A stretch of DNA of 64,000 nucleotides from the NCBI RefSeq assembly GCF_003545715.1, contig NZ_QVNU01000001.1, forward strand, positions 1 to 64,000, in the 5' to 3' direction. The position numbers and the translations under genes are program-made. A model generated the notes under the pieces. The model was not told the DNA's origin. It made no database searches and worked only from the letters and a program-made list of their open reading frames with translations. The DNA comes from Taibaiella koreensis (GTDB taxonomy: Bacteria; Bacteroidota; Bacteroidia; Chitinophagales; Chitinophagaceae). Every line of letters starts with the position of its first letter. Position 1 is the first letter of the stretch. Below are positions 7,361 to 16,060 of the stretch, piece by piece.

Positions 7361-10300
7361 ATGAAAAGATTGGTATACTTATGCCTCTTTGGTCTTCTTG
7401 CCACTGGTCTGAACGCCAAAGATGGGAATATAGATTTTATCAAAAACAACAACCAGTTCCCGGCGCCGGTCCGCTATAAGGCCTTCCTGCCCGGCGGCGC
7501 AGTTTTTCTCACGGCAGACGGCTTCACTTACAACTACTACAGGCAGGACGACTTGCAGCGTCTTCATGAACTGCGGCACCAGGGTAAGAACATCAGTGGG
7601 GAACAAGTACACTTTCATGCCTACAAGGTTACGTTCAGCAATGCCAATACCCAGGCCATCATTAAAGAGGAAGACCTGCAGCCTTATTACCATAATTATT
7701 TCATTGGCAACGACCCGCAACATTGGGCCGGTAAAGTGCCGCTGTATAAAAAAATAACCTGGCAGAACCTGTATCCTGGTATTGATGCGATAGTCTACAG
7801 CAAAGAAAAGTCCCTGAAGTATGATTTTTATGTGCAGCCCGGCGCCGACCCTTCGCAGGTAATACTAACCTTCGACGGCGTGAAACCTAAGCTGATGAAG
7901 GACGGCAGTCTTAAGATCAGCACTACGGTTAATACTTTACTGGAACAGGCGCCCTACGCCTACCAGCTGATCGATGGTGAAGAAAAGGCGGTACCCTGCC
8001 ATTATCGCCTGCTCCCCGGCAACCGGGTGAGCTTTGCCTTGCCTGCAGGCTACGATAAAAACCTGCCCCTCGTGATCGATCCGGTATTGGTCTTCAGTAC
8101 TTTTAGCGGCAGCACAGCCAACACTTACGGCTTCAGCGCGACTTACGACTTGGGTGGAAACTTATACGCCGGCGGCGAATGCTTCGACGTAGGCTGGCCG
8201 GCCAACCCCGGCGCAACCCAGGCTGCCTTTGCCGGCTCTGTCGACGCAGGTATCAACAAATACAGCAGCAATGGCACTACTTTGCTTTATTCTACTTATT
8301 ATGGCGGCAGCGGACGCGACCTTCCCAACAATATGATGGCCACCGCGGGCCAGGAACTGGTGATCTGCGGCAGCACTTCTTCCAACGATCTGGCGACGAG
8401 CATTGGCTGCTACGACAATACCTATAATGGCAATACGGACATCTATATCGCCCGGTTCAGCCAGGACGGTACCATACTGAAGGCAGCAACTTACCTGGGG
8501 GGTAGCGACAACGATGGCCTCAACAGCTTCGGCTTAAGTCCCAACTACGGCGACGAGAACAGAGGCGAGGTGCTTACGGCCCCCGATGGTCGCATCTATA
8601 TCGCCGGCAGCACCAGTTCGGCTAATTTCCCCATCACTGCAGGCGCGCTGCAGCCCACATTGGGCGGCGGTCAGGATGGCGTGGTTTGCCGGCTCGATTC
8701 AAGTCTTTCTGTACTGCAGTACAGTACCTTTATCGGTGGCAACAATGACGATGCCGCCTTTTCGCTGGTGCTGAACAGCAATAACGATATCGCGATCTGC
8801 GGCGGTACACAGAGCGCCAATTTTCCCACCACCGCAGGCACGCTGCACACGGCCTACCAGGGCAATACCGACGGTTTTGTGAGCATCATCAATACCAGTA
8901 CCGGCCTGGTGCGCTCTTCTTTCCTTGGCACCAATGTGTATGACCATGCCTTCAAGATACAGAACGATGCTTCCGACAATATTTATGTGATGGGGCAGAC
9001 CAATGGCGCTTATCCTACCACAACGGGCGTGTTTTCGGTGACCGATGGCGACATCTTCATCACCAAGCTTAATCCTACCTTGTCGAGTATCCTGCTGTCG
9101 ACCCGCATGGGCAACACCGTCAACTTCTCCCGCTTTGTGCCCACAGCGTTCATGCATGATATCTGCGGCAATACCTATCTCAGCGGCTTCGGCGCTAATA
9201 GCAATCAGCCCCTTTCGACCGGTGCCTACCAAACCATACAGGGTAGTTTCTGGCTGGGCGCACTAAGCCCGGATTTTACCAACCTGCTGTACGGTACTTA
9301 TTTCGGCCCGCTGGGTACCCATGTCGACGGCGGCACCAGCCGTTTCGATCCGCAAGGCATCATCTATCACTCTGCCTGTACCAATAACAGTGGCTTCCCC
9401 ACAACGGCAGGTGTGGTGTTCCCTGTCAAACTGAATTCTGCGATCAACTATGACATTGCCAGCTATAAGTTCAACATGGAGGTGGGCGCAGTTGTAGCCG
9501 ATTTCGTGCTCGCCAATCATGCGAAAGATACGGGCTGCGCCGATTACGAGGTAACGTTTGACAACCTTTCTACCGGCGCCAGCAACTACCTCTGGGATTT
9601 TGGCGATGGTCTTACCAGCACGGCTACCGCTCCCACCCATACCTTTTCTGCAGGTACCTATACCGTGTCGCTCGTTGCTTCACGGGCTACCGGCTGCAAC
9701 CTGCACGATACCGCCATGCATCAGATCGTGGTCAAGCCTACAGATAAGCCATTGCTTGTACTTAACGACACCTTCCTGTGCGATCCGCACCCGGTCACGC
9801 TTTTTGCTCCGGTGAGCAACCTCAGCAGTAATATGCACTTTCACTGGGAGCCGGCCAGTGCGGTTACTTCCGGCGCCGACCAGCAAAGAGTTACCGTAGA
9901 TCCGTCCCGGAGCACCAGCTTTACGGTACATGTGGGCAACAGTTCGACGGCAACATGTGTCGACAGCGCCACCGGCAATATCCATATAGCGCTGTTTGAC
10001 TACAGCCATATGTATGCCTTGCCGCTGGACACGACGATATGCCCCGGCGATACGTTGATGATGCGCGCTTATGGCGGTTCCAGCTACGAATGGACACCTG
10101 ATGAGACCATCGACCGGACCGATGCATCGCAAGCCTGGATATGGCCCTCCCATAAGATCGATTATAAGGTACATATCCTTAACGATTCGGGCTGTGCCAT
10201 CGATCGCACGGTTATGATCAAGATGCTGCCGCCCGCGCTCGTCGACGCCGGCCTGGACCAGGACATCAAGCGGGGTGAATCGACCCAACTCGATGGCCGC

Positions 10301-10729
10301 GCCTCAGGGGCCTTTATCTGGACGCCTGCAGGCAGCGTATCGCCCGACAATATGCTCAACGCGCCGGTAGCGCCGGAAAAGACGACGACCTATTACCTCA
10401 GGAGCATATCTCCCGAGGGTTGCAGGGCAGTAGACTCCGTTACCATACATGTGACCAATGCACTATTGCCTAATGCATTTAGTCCCAACGGTGACGGTAA
10501 TAATGATATTTTCAGGCTGGTACCACAGGATGAACGGGTCAGGCTCAAAGATTTCAGCGTCTACAACCGTTTCGGGCAAAGGGTATTTTTTACCCGGGAT
10601 GTAACCGAGGGCTGGGACGGTTCGTTCAATGGCAAGCCGGCCGACCTGGGCACCTATTTTTACCAAGTACACTATATCATTGGCGCACGCACCTACAAGC
10701 TCAAAGGCGATGTGACGCTGATCCGGTAA
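7361..10729 (+). CDS. T9SS type B secreted protein: SBBP-type propeller, PKD domain, gliding-associated C-terminus
   Basis: 1122 residues. The signal peptide MKRLVYLCLFGLLATGLNA is followed by a beta-rich module (about 20-250, with IDFIKNNNQFP near its start) that resembles the domain often preceding SBBP repeats. Next come repeated propeller-like units (about 250-700; recurring YSTYYGG/YLGG, DGLNS, IYIAGST motifs). A PKD domain (about 715-800) carries NYLWDFGDG, and an Ig-like region follows. The last 90 residues are a type B T9SS sorting domain: PNAFSPNGDGNNDIF, YNRFGQRVFF, GWDG..NGK, ending KGDVTLIR. It is expected to cross the outer membrane by T9SS and be surface-attached or released. 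Its binding target is unknown. Confidence 0.9.
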   Translation: MKRLVYLCLFGLLATGLNAKDGNIDFIKNNNQFPAPVRYKAFLPGGAVFLTADGFTYNYYRQDDLQRLHELRHQGKNISGEQVHFHAYKVTFSNANTQAIIKEEDLQPYYHNYFIGNDPQHWAGKVPLYKKITWQNLYPGIDAIVYSKEKSLKYDFYVQPGADPSQVILTFDGVKPKLMKDGSLKISTTVNTLLEQAPYAYQLIDGEEKAVPCHYRLLPGNRVSFALPAGYDKNLPLVIDPVLVFSTFSGSTANTYGFSATYDLGGNLYAGGECFDVGWPANPGATQAAFAGSVDAGINKYSSNGTTLLYSTYYGGSGRDLPNNMMATAGQELVICGSTSSNDLATSIGCYDNTYNGNTDIYIARFSQDGTILKAATYLGGSDNDGLNSFGLSPNYGDENRGEVLTAPDGRIYIAGSTSSANFPITAGALQPTLGGGQDGVVCRLDSSLSVLQYSTFIGGNNDDAAFSLVLNSNNDIAICGGTQSANFPTTAGTLHTAYQGNTDGFVSIINTSTGLVRSSFLGTNVYDHAFKIQNDASDNIYVMGQTNGAYPTTTGVFSVTDGDIFITKLNPTLSSILLSTRMGNTVNFSRFVPTAFMHDICGNTYLSGFGANSNQPLSTGAYQTIQGSFWLGALSPDFTNLLYGTYFGPLGTHVDGGTSRFDPQGIIYHSACTNNSGFPTTAGVVFPVKLNSAINYDIASYKFNMEVGAVVADFVLANHAKDTGCADYEVTFDNLSTGASNYLWDFGDGLTSTATAPTHTFSAGTYTVSLVASRATGCNLHDTAMHQIVVKPTDKPLLVLNDTFLCDPHPVTLFAPVSNLSSNMHFHWEPASAVTSGADQQRVTVDPSRSTSFTVHVGNSSTATCVDSATGNIHIALFDYSHMYALPLDTTICPGDTLMMRAYGGSSYEWTPDETIDRTDASQAWIWPSHKIDYKVHILNDSGCAIDRTVMIKMLPPALVDAGLDQDIKRGESTQLDGRASGAFIWTPAGSVSPDNMLNAPVAPEKTTTYYLRSISPEGCRAVDSVTIHVTNALLPNAFSPNGDGNNDIFRLVPQDERVRLKDFSVYNRFGQRVFFTRDVTEGWDGSFNGKPADLGTYFYQVHYIIGARTYKLKGDVTLIR

Positions 10730-10752
10730 TTTTCTTTTCCGGCGAAGGCGCT

Positions 10753-10760
10753 TATCTTTG
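10753..10760 (+). promoter_or_regulatory. -7 element TATCTTTG immediately before holB
   Basis: The G of TATCTTTG lies five bases before the ATG, so the expected transcription start coincides with the start codon. No TTG is found at -33. Confidence 0.55.
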
Positions 10761-10764
10761 CCCC

Positions 10765-11904
10765 ATGCATTTCAGTGAGGTAACGGGCCAGTCACTGGCT
10801 AAAAAGGGATTGCTCAATCTCTGGCATTCGGGCAAGTTGCCCCATGCCCTGATGATCACGGGCAAAGAAGGAACGGGCGGCCTACCGCTGGCACTGGCAT
10901 TGGCTCAGTATATCTTCTGCGAGCAAAAGCAGGAGCATGATTCCTGTGGCCGCTGTGCTGGCTGTGTCAAGGTGAAAAAGCTCGCACATCCCGACCTGCA
11001 CCTCAGCTTTCCTTCCATACCACCCAAGCCGGGTACCAAAGCTTCGAGCAAGATCTATATGAACGAGTTCAGGGATTTTGTCCGGCAATCGCCCTACGGC
11101 TCGACCTTCGACTGGCTGCAGTTCATCAATGCCGAGAATAAGCAAGGCAATATTACAGCAGAGGAATGCCGTGATATTATCGAAACGCTGAACATGACCG
11201 CTTTTGAAGGCGGCTATAAGGTACAGCTGATCTGGCGTCCCGAATATCTGGGCAAAGAGGGCAATATCCTGCTGAAGCTGATTGAAGAGCCGCCGAAGCA
11301 AACCCTGATCCTCATGATCGCTGAGGACACCGAGGATGTGCTGAACACGATCCTTTCGCGCACCCAGCAGGTAAACCTGCTGCCGCTGACCATTACCGAG
11401 ATCACCGATGCGCTCATCTCCCGTAACCAGGTGGAACCACGCCGCGCCGGGCAGGCAGCTCAACTTGCTGAAGGCAGCTACAACAACGCGTTGCAATTGC
11501 TGCACTATACGGGTAGCGATCTGCTGCTACCCCTGCGGGAATGGTTCAATGGTATTTTTACCAACAATGGGATCACGCTCAATAAATGGGTAGAAGATAT
11601 GGGCAAGACCGGTCGGGAGCAGCAGAAAAACTTTCTCCTGTTTACACAGCAACTGCTGGGACATGCCCTGCGGATGATGCTGATACCGGGCTATGCGCCT
11701 CCCCTGCCTGAAGACGAAGCCGGCTTTGCCGGAAAGCTGGCCCAGCGGAAGTTTGCGCCGGAAGTATACCAAAAGATGGATACCGCGATCAACCAAACCA
11801 TCCACCATATCGAACGCAACGCCCATTCCAAAACCCAACTGCTGTATCTTTCCATACAGATGCAATACCTGATCCAGGGACAGGAGCTGAAGGTGTTTGT
11901 TTGA
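10765..11904 (+). CDS. holB: DNA polymerase III subunit delta' (clamp loader)
   Basis: 379 residues. The N-terminal AAA+ fold resembles DnaX/HolB. The P-loop region is altered (GKEGTGGLP, lacking GKT), as expected for delta', which does not hydrolyse ATP. A four-Cys zinc module follows (C-x8-C-x2-C-x2-C, with CGRCAGC, near residues 53-67). LLKLIEEPPKQTLILMIAED and the SRTQ arginine-finger segment are hallmark sequences. It is part of the clamp loader that places the beta clamp on DNA. It probably shares a transcript with the downstream lipoprotein gene (38-base gap). The predicted mRNA may start at or next to the ATG. Confidence 0.93.
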   Translation: MHFSEVTGQSLAKKGLLNLWHSGKLPHALMITGKEGTGGLPLALALAQYIFCEQKQEHDSCGRCAGCVKVKKLAHPDLHLSFPSIPPKPGTKASSKIYMNEFRDFVRQSPYGSTFDWLQFINAENKQGNITAEECRDIIETLNMTAFEGGYKVQLIWRPEYLGKEGNILLKLIEEPPKQTLILMIAEDTEDVLNTILSRTQQVNLLPLTITEITDALISRNQVEPRRAGQAAQLAEGSYNNALQLLHYTGSDLLLPLREWFNGIFTNNGITLNKWVEDMGKTGREQQKNFLLFTQQLLGHALRMMLIPGYAPPLPEDEAGFAGKLAQRKFAPEVYQKMDTAINQTIHHIERNAHSKTQLLYLSIQMQYLIQGQELKVFV

Positions 11905-11941
11905 TCTTTGCTTAAGGCAGATACCATCCACCAATTGAAGA

Positions 11942-12466
11942 ATGATACTATTAAAATATATTCTATTGCTGTTTTCATTTTGCCTGGTCGCTGCAGGCTG
12001 TCAACAGCACAGAAAATTCTTCGACTACGATGAAGTGATCCACTATTACCATCCCGGCGACGGATCGGAACCTATCAGCTCACCCGACAACGGTAAGTCC
12101 GGATTAGATACACTTAGATCGGGCGTCATTGAAGGCGGCATCCCTCGCGATATTACTGACACTGCTTTCATTGCCCGGCTAAAGGAGATGGGTTACTCAC
12201 CAAGGCCCTTAAAGCAATCGGCATTCCCTGAAATAGATGCCCTCTTTTCGGAAAAGGATGCTTCAGACGCCTCTGTAACGAGCTGCATCCGCATTTATCG
12301 TGATGTATTGATTTTCAGAAAACATAATAAAGTTACCGGTATCGCCAAGATCTGCTTTGAATGCGGTGACTACAACTTCAATGGCACGCAGACCAGCACC
12401 GAAAGCTTCGGCAGTCCTAATGACTATGAGCGGCTTTACCACTTGCTTCACGGCAAGGGGCAATGA
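11942..12466 (+). CDS. Uncharacterised lipoprotein
   Basis: 174 residues. A lipoprotein signal peptide, MILLKYILLLFSFCLVAAGC, ends in a lipobox (VAAGC). After the Cys the protein is soluble, with no recognised domain. FDYDEVIHYYHPGDG follows the anchor, and three further Cys lie in the last third (SCIRIYRD, ICFECGDYNF). It is expected in the envelope. It follows holB in the same direction and converges on the patatin gene (20-base gap). Confidence 0.75.
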   Translation: MILLKYILLLFSFCLVAAGCQQHRKFFDYDEVIHYYHPGDGSEPISSPDNGKSGLDTLRSGVIEGGIPRDITDTAFIARLKEMGYSPRPLKQSAFPEIDALFSEKDASDASVTSCIRIYRDVLIFRKHNKVTGIAKICFECGDYNFNGTQTSTESFGSPNDYERLYHLLHGKGQ

Positions 12467-12486
12467 GTGTTAACCCGGTATAATCA

Positions 12487-14718
12487 CTATTTCAGTAGTT
12501 TCGTCAGCGTCTTAAATCCTTCCTGGTTATCGGCATTGTAGACCGAAAGGATCAGGTCGTTCTTTTCCCTGGCCGTGAGGTGAAAGTTGAGCGCGGCCGT
12601 CTTGTCTTTATTGGCGGGTATATACTGCAGCGTGATCTTTTTAAATTTACCCGGCGGGAAGTCTTCAATTACATAGTCTTCGAGATAGGACTGGTGATAG
12701 GTTTGAAAGGCGCCCCATTTCTTCTGGATCGCAAACATGGGATCGAACAGCATGCCGGACATCGAATTTTCCGGATCGCCGAGAGAAGGCTCATACTCTC
12801 TCGTATCCCTGATCTGGAGGAAGATGATCTCACTCGTGTTCTCGTTGATCCAGTCGCGGAAAGTGCTCAGGTAACGCATGCTGCTTTCCATGCCGAAATT
12901 ATCCCTGAGCCCGGCGTCCATAATGTCCATCTCTGGCATGGAAGGCATCTTCACTACCGGTAGCACGATAGGGAAAGTAGCGCTCATCCGTAAGGCCGAC
13001 ATGATCTGCAAGTTCAGCGGATCCTGGCGGGCAAAGAAGCGGGCATAGTCGATCGCATCGATAATAGGATTGGTTTTATCCAGGCTGCTTTCCGACCGGG
13101 TAAGATAGCCGATGGGCTGCGGTGAGATGAGGAGGCGGCGGCCATCGTTGATAATCGTGCCGTTGATGAGAAGCATAGGTGCGAGCGCCTGCGCTTCGTA
13201 AGCCTGGTAGTCTTTCAGCCGGTAATGCAGCAAGCCGTCAGAGTTAGCAGCGAGCTCTTTATCGAAAGCATAGCCACGGTCTTTGCTGTAGCGCCGTCCC
13301 GCCACCGTGATCTTATTGAATGGAGAGACCAGGTCTACACAAGCAAGCGAGAAGATAACCGCGTTCAACAGGTCTTTGCCCACCAGGTCCTGGTAATAGG
13401 CGCCATAAGGCGTCCGGAGCTTGCCCAGGCGGTATTGCGTCTGTACCGAACGCCAGTAGGCCGCACCGATCATCCCGCCCGAAGCACCGCAGATCATCAC
13501 ATTGTGCTGGAACAGCTTACCACCGGTAAGGCTGTCGGCGTACTGCAGGCAGCGAAAGGTCCAATAGCTCGCACGGGAGCCGCCGCCGCTGGCAGTGATG
13601 ATCACCAAAGGTGGTTTCCCTTCTGGTACGGCGCCCCTGGTGACGCGTTGCTTCCACCGGTCCAGCCGGGCCTCTTCTGTTCGTTTATCCTGCCGGTATA
13701 CTGAGTCGTTAAATACTTGCTTCAGGTTCTCATAGTCGTATACAGGTGCGGTCGCATGGTCGTACTTCATACCATAGGCGATGCTGCGCAGATCAAAGAC
13801 CCTGTGCCGGGCCATAAATCCGGTCAGGGAGAAGATGAATAGCCAACCGATGATCTCCCAGCTGCGGAGGAAATATTTAAAAGCGCCTACAGCGGCCAGC
13901 AAAATACTGAACAGGATAAGAAAGCCGGCGGCGGCCGGGATCCTTAGCACGGGCTCATCCATAAAGATGCCGAGGATCAGCAGCAGGACTGCAGCAAAAA
14001 AGATCGCAAAGATAGCATTGCGATGGTGCCGCCGGAGCACGGTATTCAGAAAGCGGGTATTGTATTCGTAAGGGGTCTTGATCTTTTCTATCTTAAAAAT
14101 ATGGGTCAGGTAGCTGTCTGCTTTTACCAGCTCAAATTCAGTGTCCAGCGTATCGTAAGGGATCAGCTCCCGGATAACGGAAGGATTGGCAATGGTGCCC
14201 AATACTACTTTAAGAATATTGCGATCGGCCCTGAAAAAATAAAGGAACGACAGTAACAATACAAAGATGTAGCCGAGGTAAAATCCGCATAGCATGAAAA
14301 TGATCGTCCAGGTGCCGGCTCCTTCATCGATCATCAGGTAACGTGCGGCCAATATACCGTAGGTGATCAGGTACGATAGCGGAATGATCGAGTTGTTGAT
14401 ACAATACTTCAGAAAGGAGTGTCGCGTGGCGCCGAGAAAGGGAACCCTCTTGCTATGGATAATAAAGGTGGTGATATGCCAGCTCATGGCGAAAATGGCC
14501 GTAGCGCCGCCGAGCAGGGAAAAGCTGAGCACGCTGATCTTACCCAGGTACTCAGGCGACAGGAACAGGGCGACAGCGCCGAAATGGGTAGCGGCTCTTG
14601 CGCTGATCACCGCAAACAGGAGACACCAGAAAATAAGGATCATCTGGTACTTTCTGAAATGCAGCAGGAACAACTGCACCGGCAGGAATCGAAAAAAAGG
14701 TTGCAGACGCTCCCGCAT
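12487..14718 (-). CDS. Membrane-anchored patatin-like phospholipase
   Basis: 743 residues. The first half carries about eight hydrophobic segments (residues 20-330). The second half is a patatin domain with all catalytic parts: oxyanion loop ASGGGSR (near 375), nucleophile elbow GASGG (near 411) and the dyad Asp in DAGLRDN (near 600). Patatin enzymes hydrolyse acyl chains of phospholipids; here the domain is tethered to the inner membrane and, by topology, probably cytoplasmic. Patatins fused to a multi-pass N-terminus exist in Bacteroidota but are not functionally defined. The gene is divergent from the sigma-54 regulator operon (148 bases apart). Confidence 0.85.
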   Translation of the reverse strand: MRERLQPFFRFLPVQLFLLHFRKYQMILIFWCLLFAVISARAATHFGAVALFLSPEYLGKISVLSFSLLGGATAIFAMSWHITTFIIHSKRVPFLGATRHSFLKYCINNSIIPLSYLITYGILAARYLMIDEGAGTWTIIFMLCGFYLGYIFVLLLSFLYFFRADRNILKVVLGTIANPSVIRELIPYDTLDTEFELVKADSYLTHIFKIEKIKTPYEYNTRFLNTVLRRHHRNAIFAIFFAAVLLLILGIFMDEPVLRIPAAAGFLILFSILLAAVGAFKYFLRSWEIIGWLFIFSLTGFMARHRVFDLRSIAYGMKYDHATAPVYDYENLKQVFNDSVYRQDKRTEEARLDRWKQRVTRGAVPEGKPPLVIITASGGGSRASYWTFRCLQYADSLTGGKLFQHNVMICGASGGMIGAAYWRSVQTQYRLGKLRTPYGAYYQDLVGKDLLNAVIFSLACVDLVSPFNKITVAGRRYSKDRGYAFDKELAANSDGLLHYRLKDYQAYEAQALAPMLLINGTIINDGRRLLISPQPIGYLTRSESSLDKTNPIIDAIDYARFFARQDPLNLQIMSALRMSATFPIVLPVVKMPSMPEMDIMDAGLRDNFGMESSMRYLSTFRDWINENTSEIIFLQIRDTREYEPSLGDPENSMSGMLFDPMFAIQKKWGAFQTYHQSYLEDYVIEDFPPGKFKKITLQYIPANKDKTAALNFHLTAREKNDLILSVYNADNQEGFKTLTKLLK

Positions 14719-14841
14719 AGCTGGCCATTAGCTTTTGTACCCTTAAGGTAAGGATAATAATGCGAACCCGGGTGAAATAATGTATCCGGCAACATAAAGT
14801 GACGTTAACGAAGAGAATACCATAAATAATTTTCATACTAT

Positions 14842-14849
14842 TATCTTTG
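14842..14849 (+). promoter_or_regulatory. -7 element TATCTTTG before the sigma-54 regulator operon
   Basis: TATCTTTG matches the Bacteroidota -7 consensus, with transcription start expected near 14854 and a leader of about 13 bases to the ATG. No clear -33 TTG is seen. Confidence 0.6.
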
Positions 14850-14866
14850 CGCTTAAAGTAAGAAGC

Positions 14867-16036
14867 ATGACCATGGCAGGACACATCCTCATTATAGATG
14901 ATGAACGCAGCATCCGCAGCACACTTTCGGAGATATTGGGATTTGAAGGATATAAGACCACAGAGGCTATAGACGGACAAGACGCAATTAAAAAAATAGA
15001 GGAAGGCACCTACGACTGCATCCTTTGCGATATCAAAATGCCCAAGGCAGATGGTATCGAAGTACTGGAAAAAGCAAAGACCCTGGCGCCCGATACACCG
15101 TTCATTGTCATATCGGGTCATGGCAATATCGACACTGCTGTGGAGGCCGTAAAGAAGGGCGCCTTCGATTATATTTCCAAGCCGCCCGATCTGAACCGGC
15201 TGCTGATCACGATCCGTAATGCCATGGAAAAGAAAACCCTGGTCGCGGAGACCCGTACCCTTAAGAAGAGAATATCCAAGGGCTATGAGATCATTGGTGA
15301 AGCGCCGGCCCTGAAAGGTATCCTGGACATGATCGACAAAGTAGCGCCTACCGATGCCCGTGTGCTGATTACCGGCGGTAATGGCTCGGGTAAAGAGCTG
15401 GTCGCCCGCCGTATCCACGATCACAGCCACCGCAACCGGTCGCCCCTGGTAGAGCTCAATTGTGCCGCGATCCCATCTGAGCTCATCGAGAGCGAGCTGT
15501 TCGGACATGAGAAAGGCTCCTTTACTTCCGCCATCAAACAACGCATCGGCAAGTTTGAACAAGCCGATGGTGGCACCTTGTTCCTCGATGAGATTGGCGA
15601 TATGAGCCTTTCGGCGCAGGCAAAGGTGTTGCGTGCCCTACAGGAGGGAAAGATCGCCAGAGTAGGCGGCGACAAGGAGATCAGCGTTAACGTAAGGGTA
15701 TTGGCCGCTACCAACAAAGACCTGAAGAAAGAGATAGAAGCCGGCCGTTTCCGGGAGGACCTTTACCACAGGCTCAGTGTGATCCTGATCCATGTGCCCT
15801 CCCTGAACGACAGGATAGAAGACATACAAACCTTGTCCCTGCATTTCCTGAAGCAGATATGCAGCGAATATGGCATGATTGAGAAGACGATCGATGAAGC
15901 GGCCATCAGGAAGCTGCAGGGCCATCATTGGACCGGTAATATACGCGAGCTGCGCAATGTGATCGAAAGGCTGATCATACTTTCCGATAAAACGATCACG
16001 GAAAAAGAAGTGGACATGTACATTTTCCCTAAATAA
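14867..16036 (+). CDS. Sigma-54-type response regulator lacking the DNA-binding domain
   Basis: 389 residues. The receiver domain (1-120) has the acidic pair DD near 11, phospho-acceptor Asp in LCDIKMP near 55, and the switch Lys in ISKPPD. The AAA+ sigma-54 interaction domain (about 145-365) has Walker A GGNGSGKE (near 169), Walker B FLDEIGD and the arginine-finger region FREDLYHRL. Two points are odd. The sigma-54 contact loop, normally GAFTGA, reads GSFTSA (near 217). The protein also ends just after the AAA+ lid (VDMYIFPK), with no Fis-type helix-turn-helix. It may act from solution, through a partner, or in a sigma-54-independent way. It is first in an operon with a UMF1 transporter (25-base gap). 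Met3 is an alternative start. Confidence 0.9.
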   Translation: MTMAGHILIIDDERSIRSTLSEILGFEGYKTTEAIDGQDAIKKIEEGTYDCILCDIKMPKADGIEVLEKAKTLAPDTPFIVISGHGNIDTAVEAVKKGAFDYISKPPDLNRLLITIRNAMEKKTLVAETRTLKKRISKGYEIIGEAPALKGILDMIDKVAPTDARVLITGGNGSGKELVARRIHDHSHRNRSPLVELNCAAIPSELIESELFGHEKGSFTSAIKQRIGKFEQADGGTLFLDEIGDMSLSAQAKVLRALQEGKIARVGGDKEISVNVRVLAATNKDLKKEIEAGRFREDLYHRLSVILIHVPSLNDRIEDIQTLSLHFLKQICSEYGMIEKTIDEAAIRKLQGHHWTGNIRELRNVIERLIILSDKTITEKEVDMYIFPK

Positions 16037-16060
16037 CGAAACTAATCTCTGCATATCACC

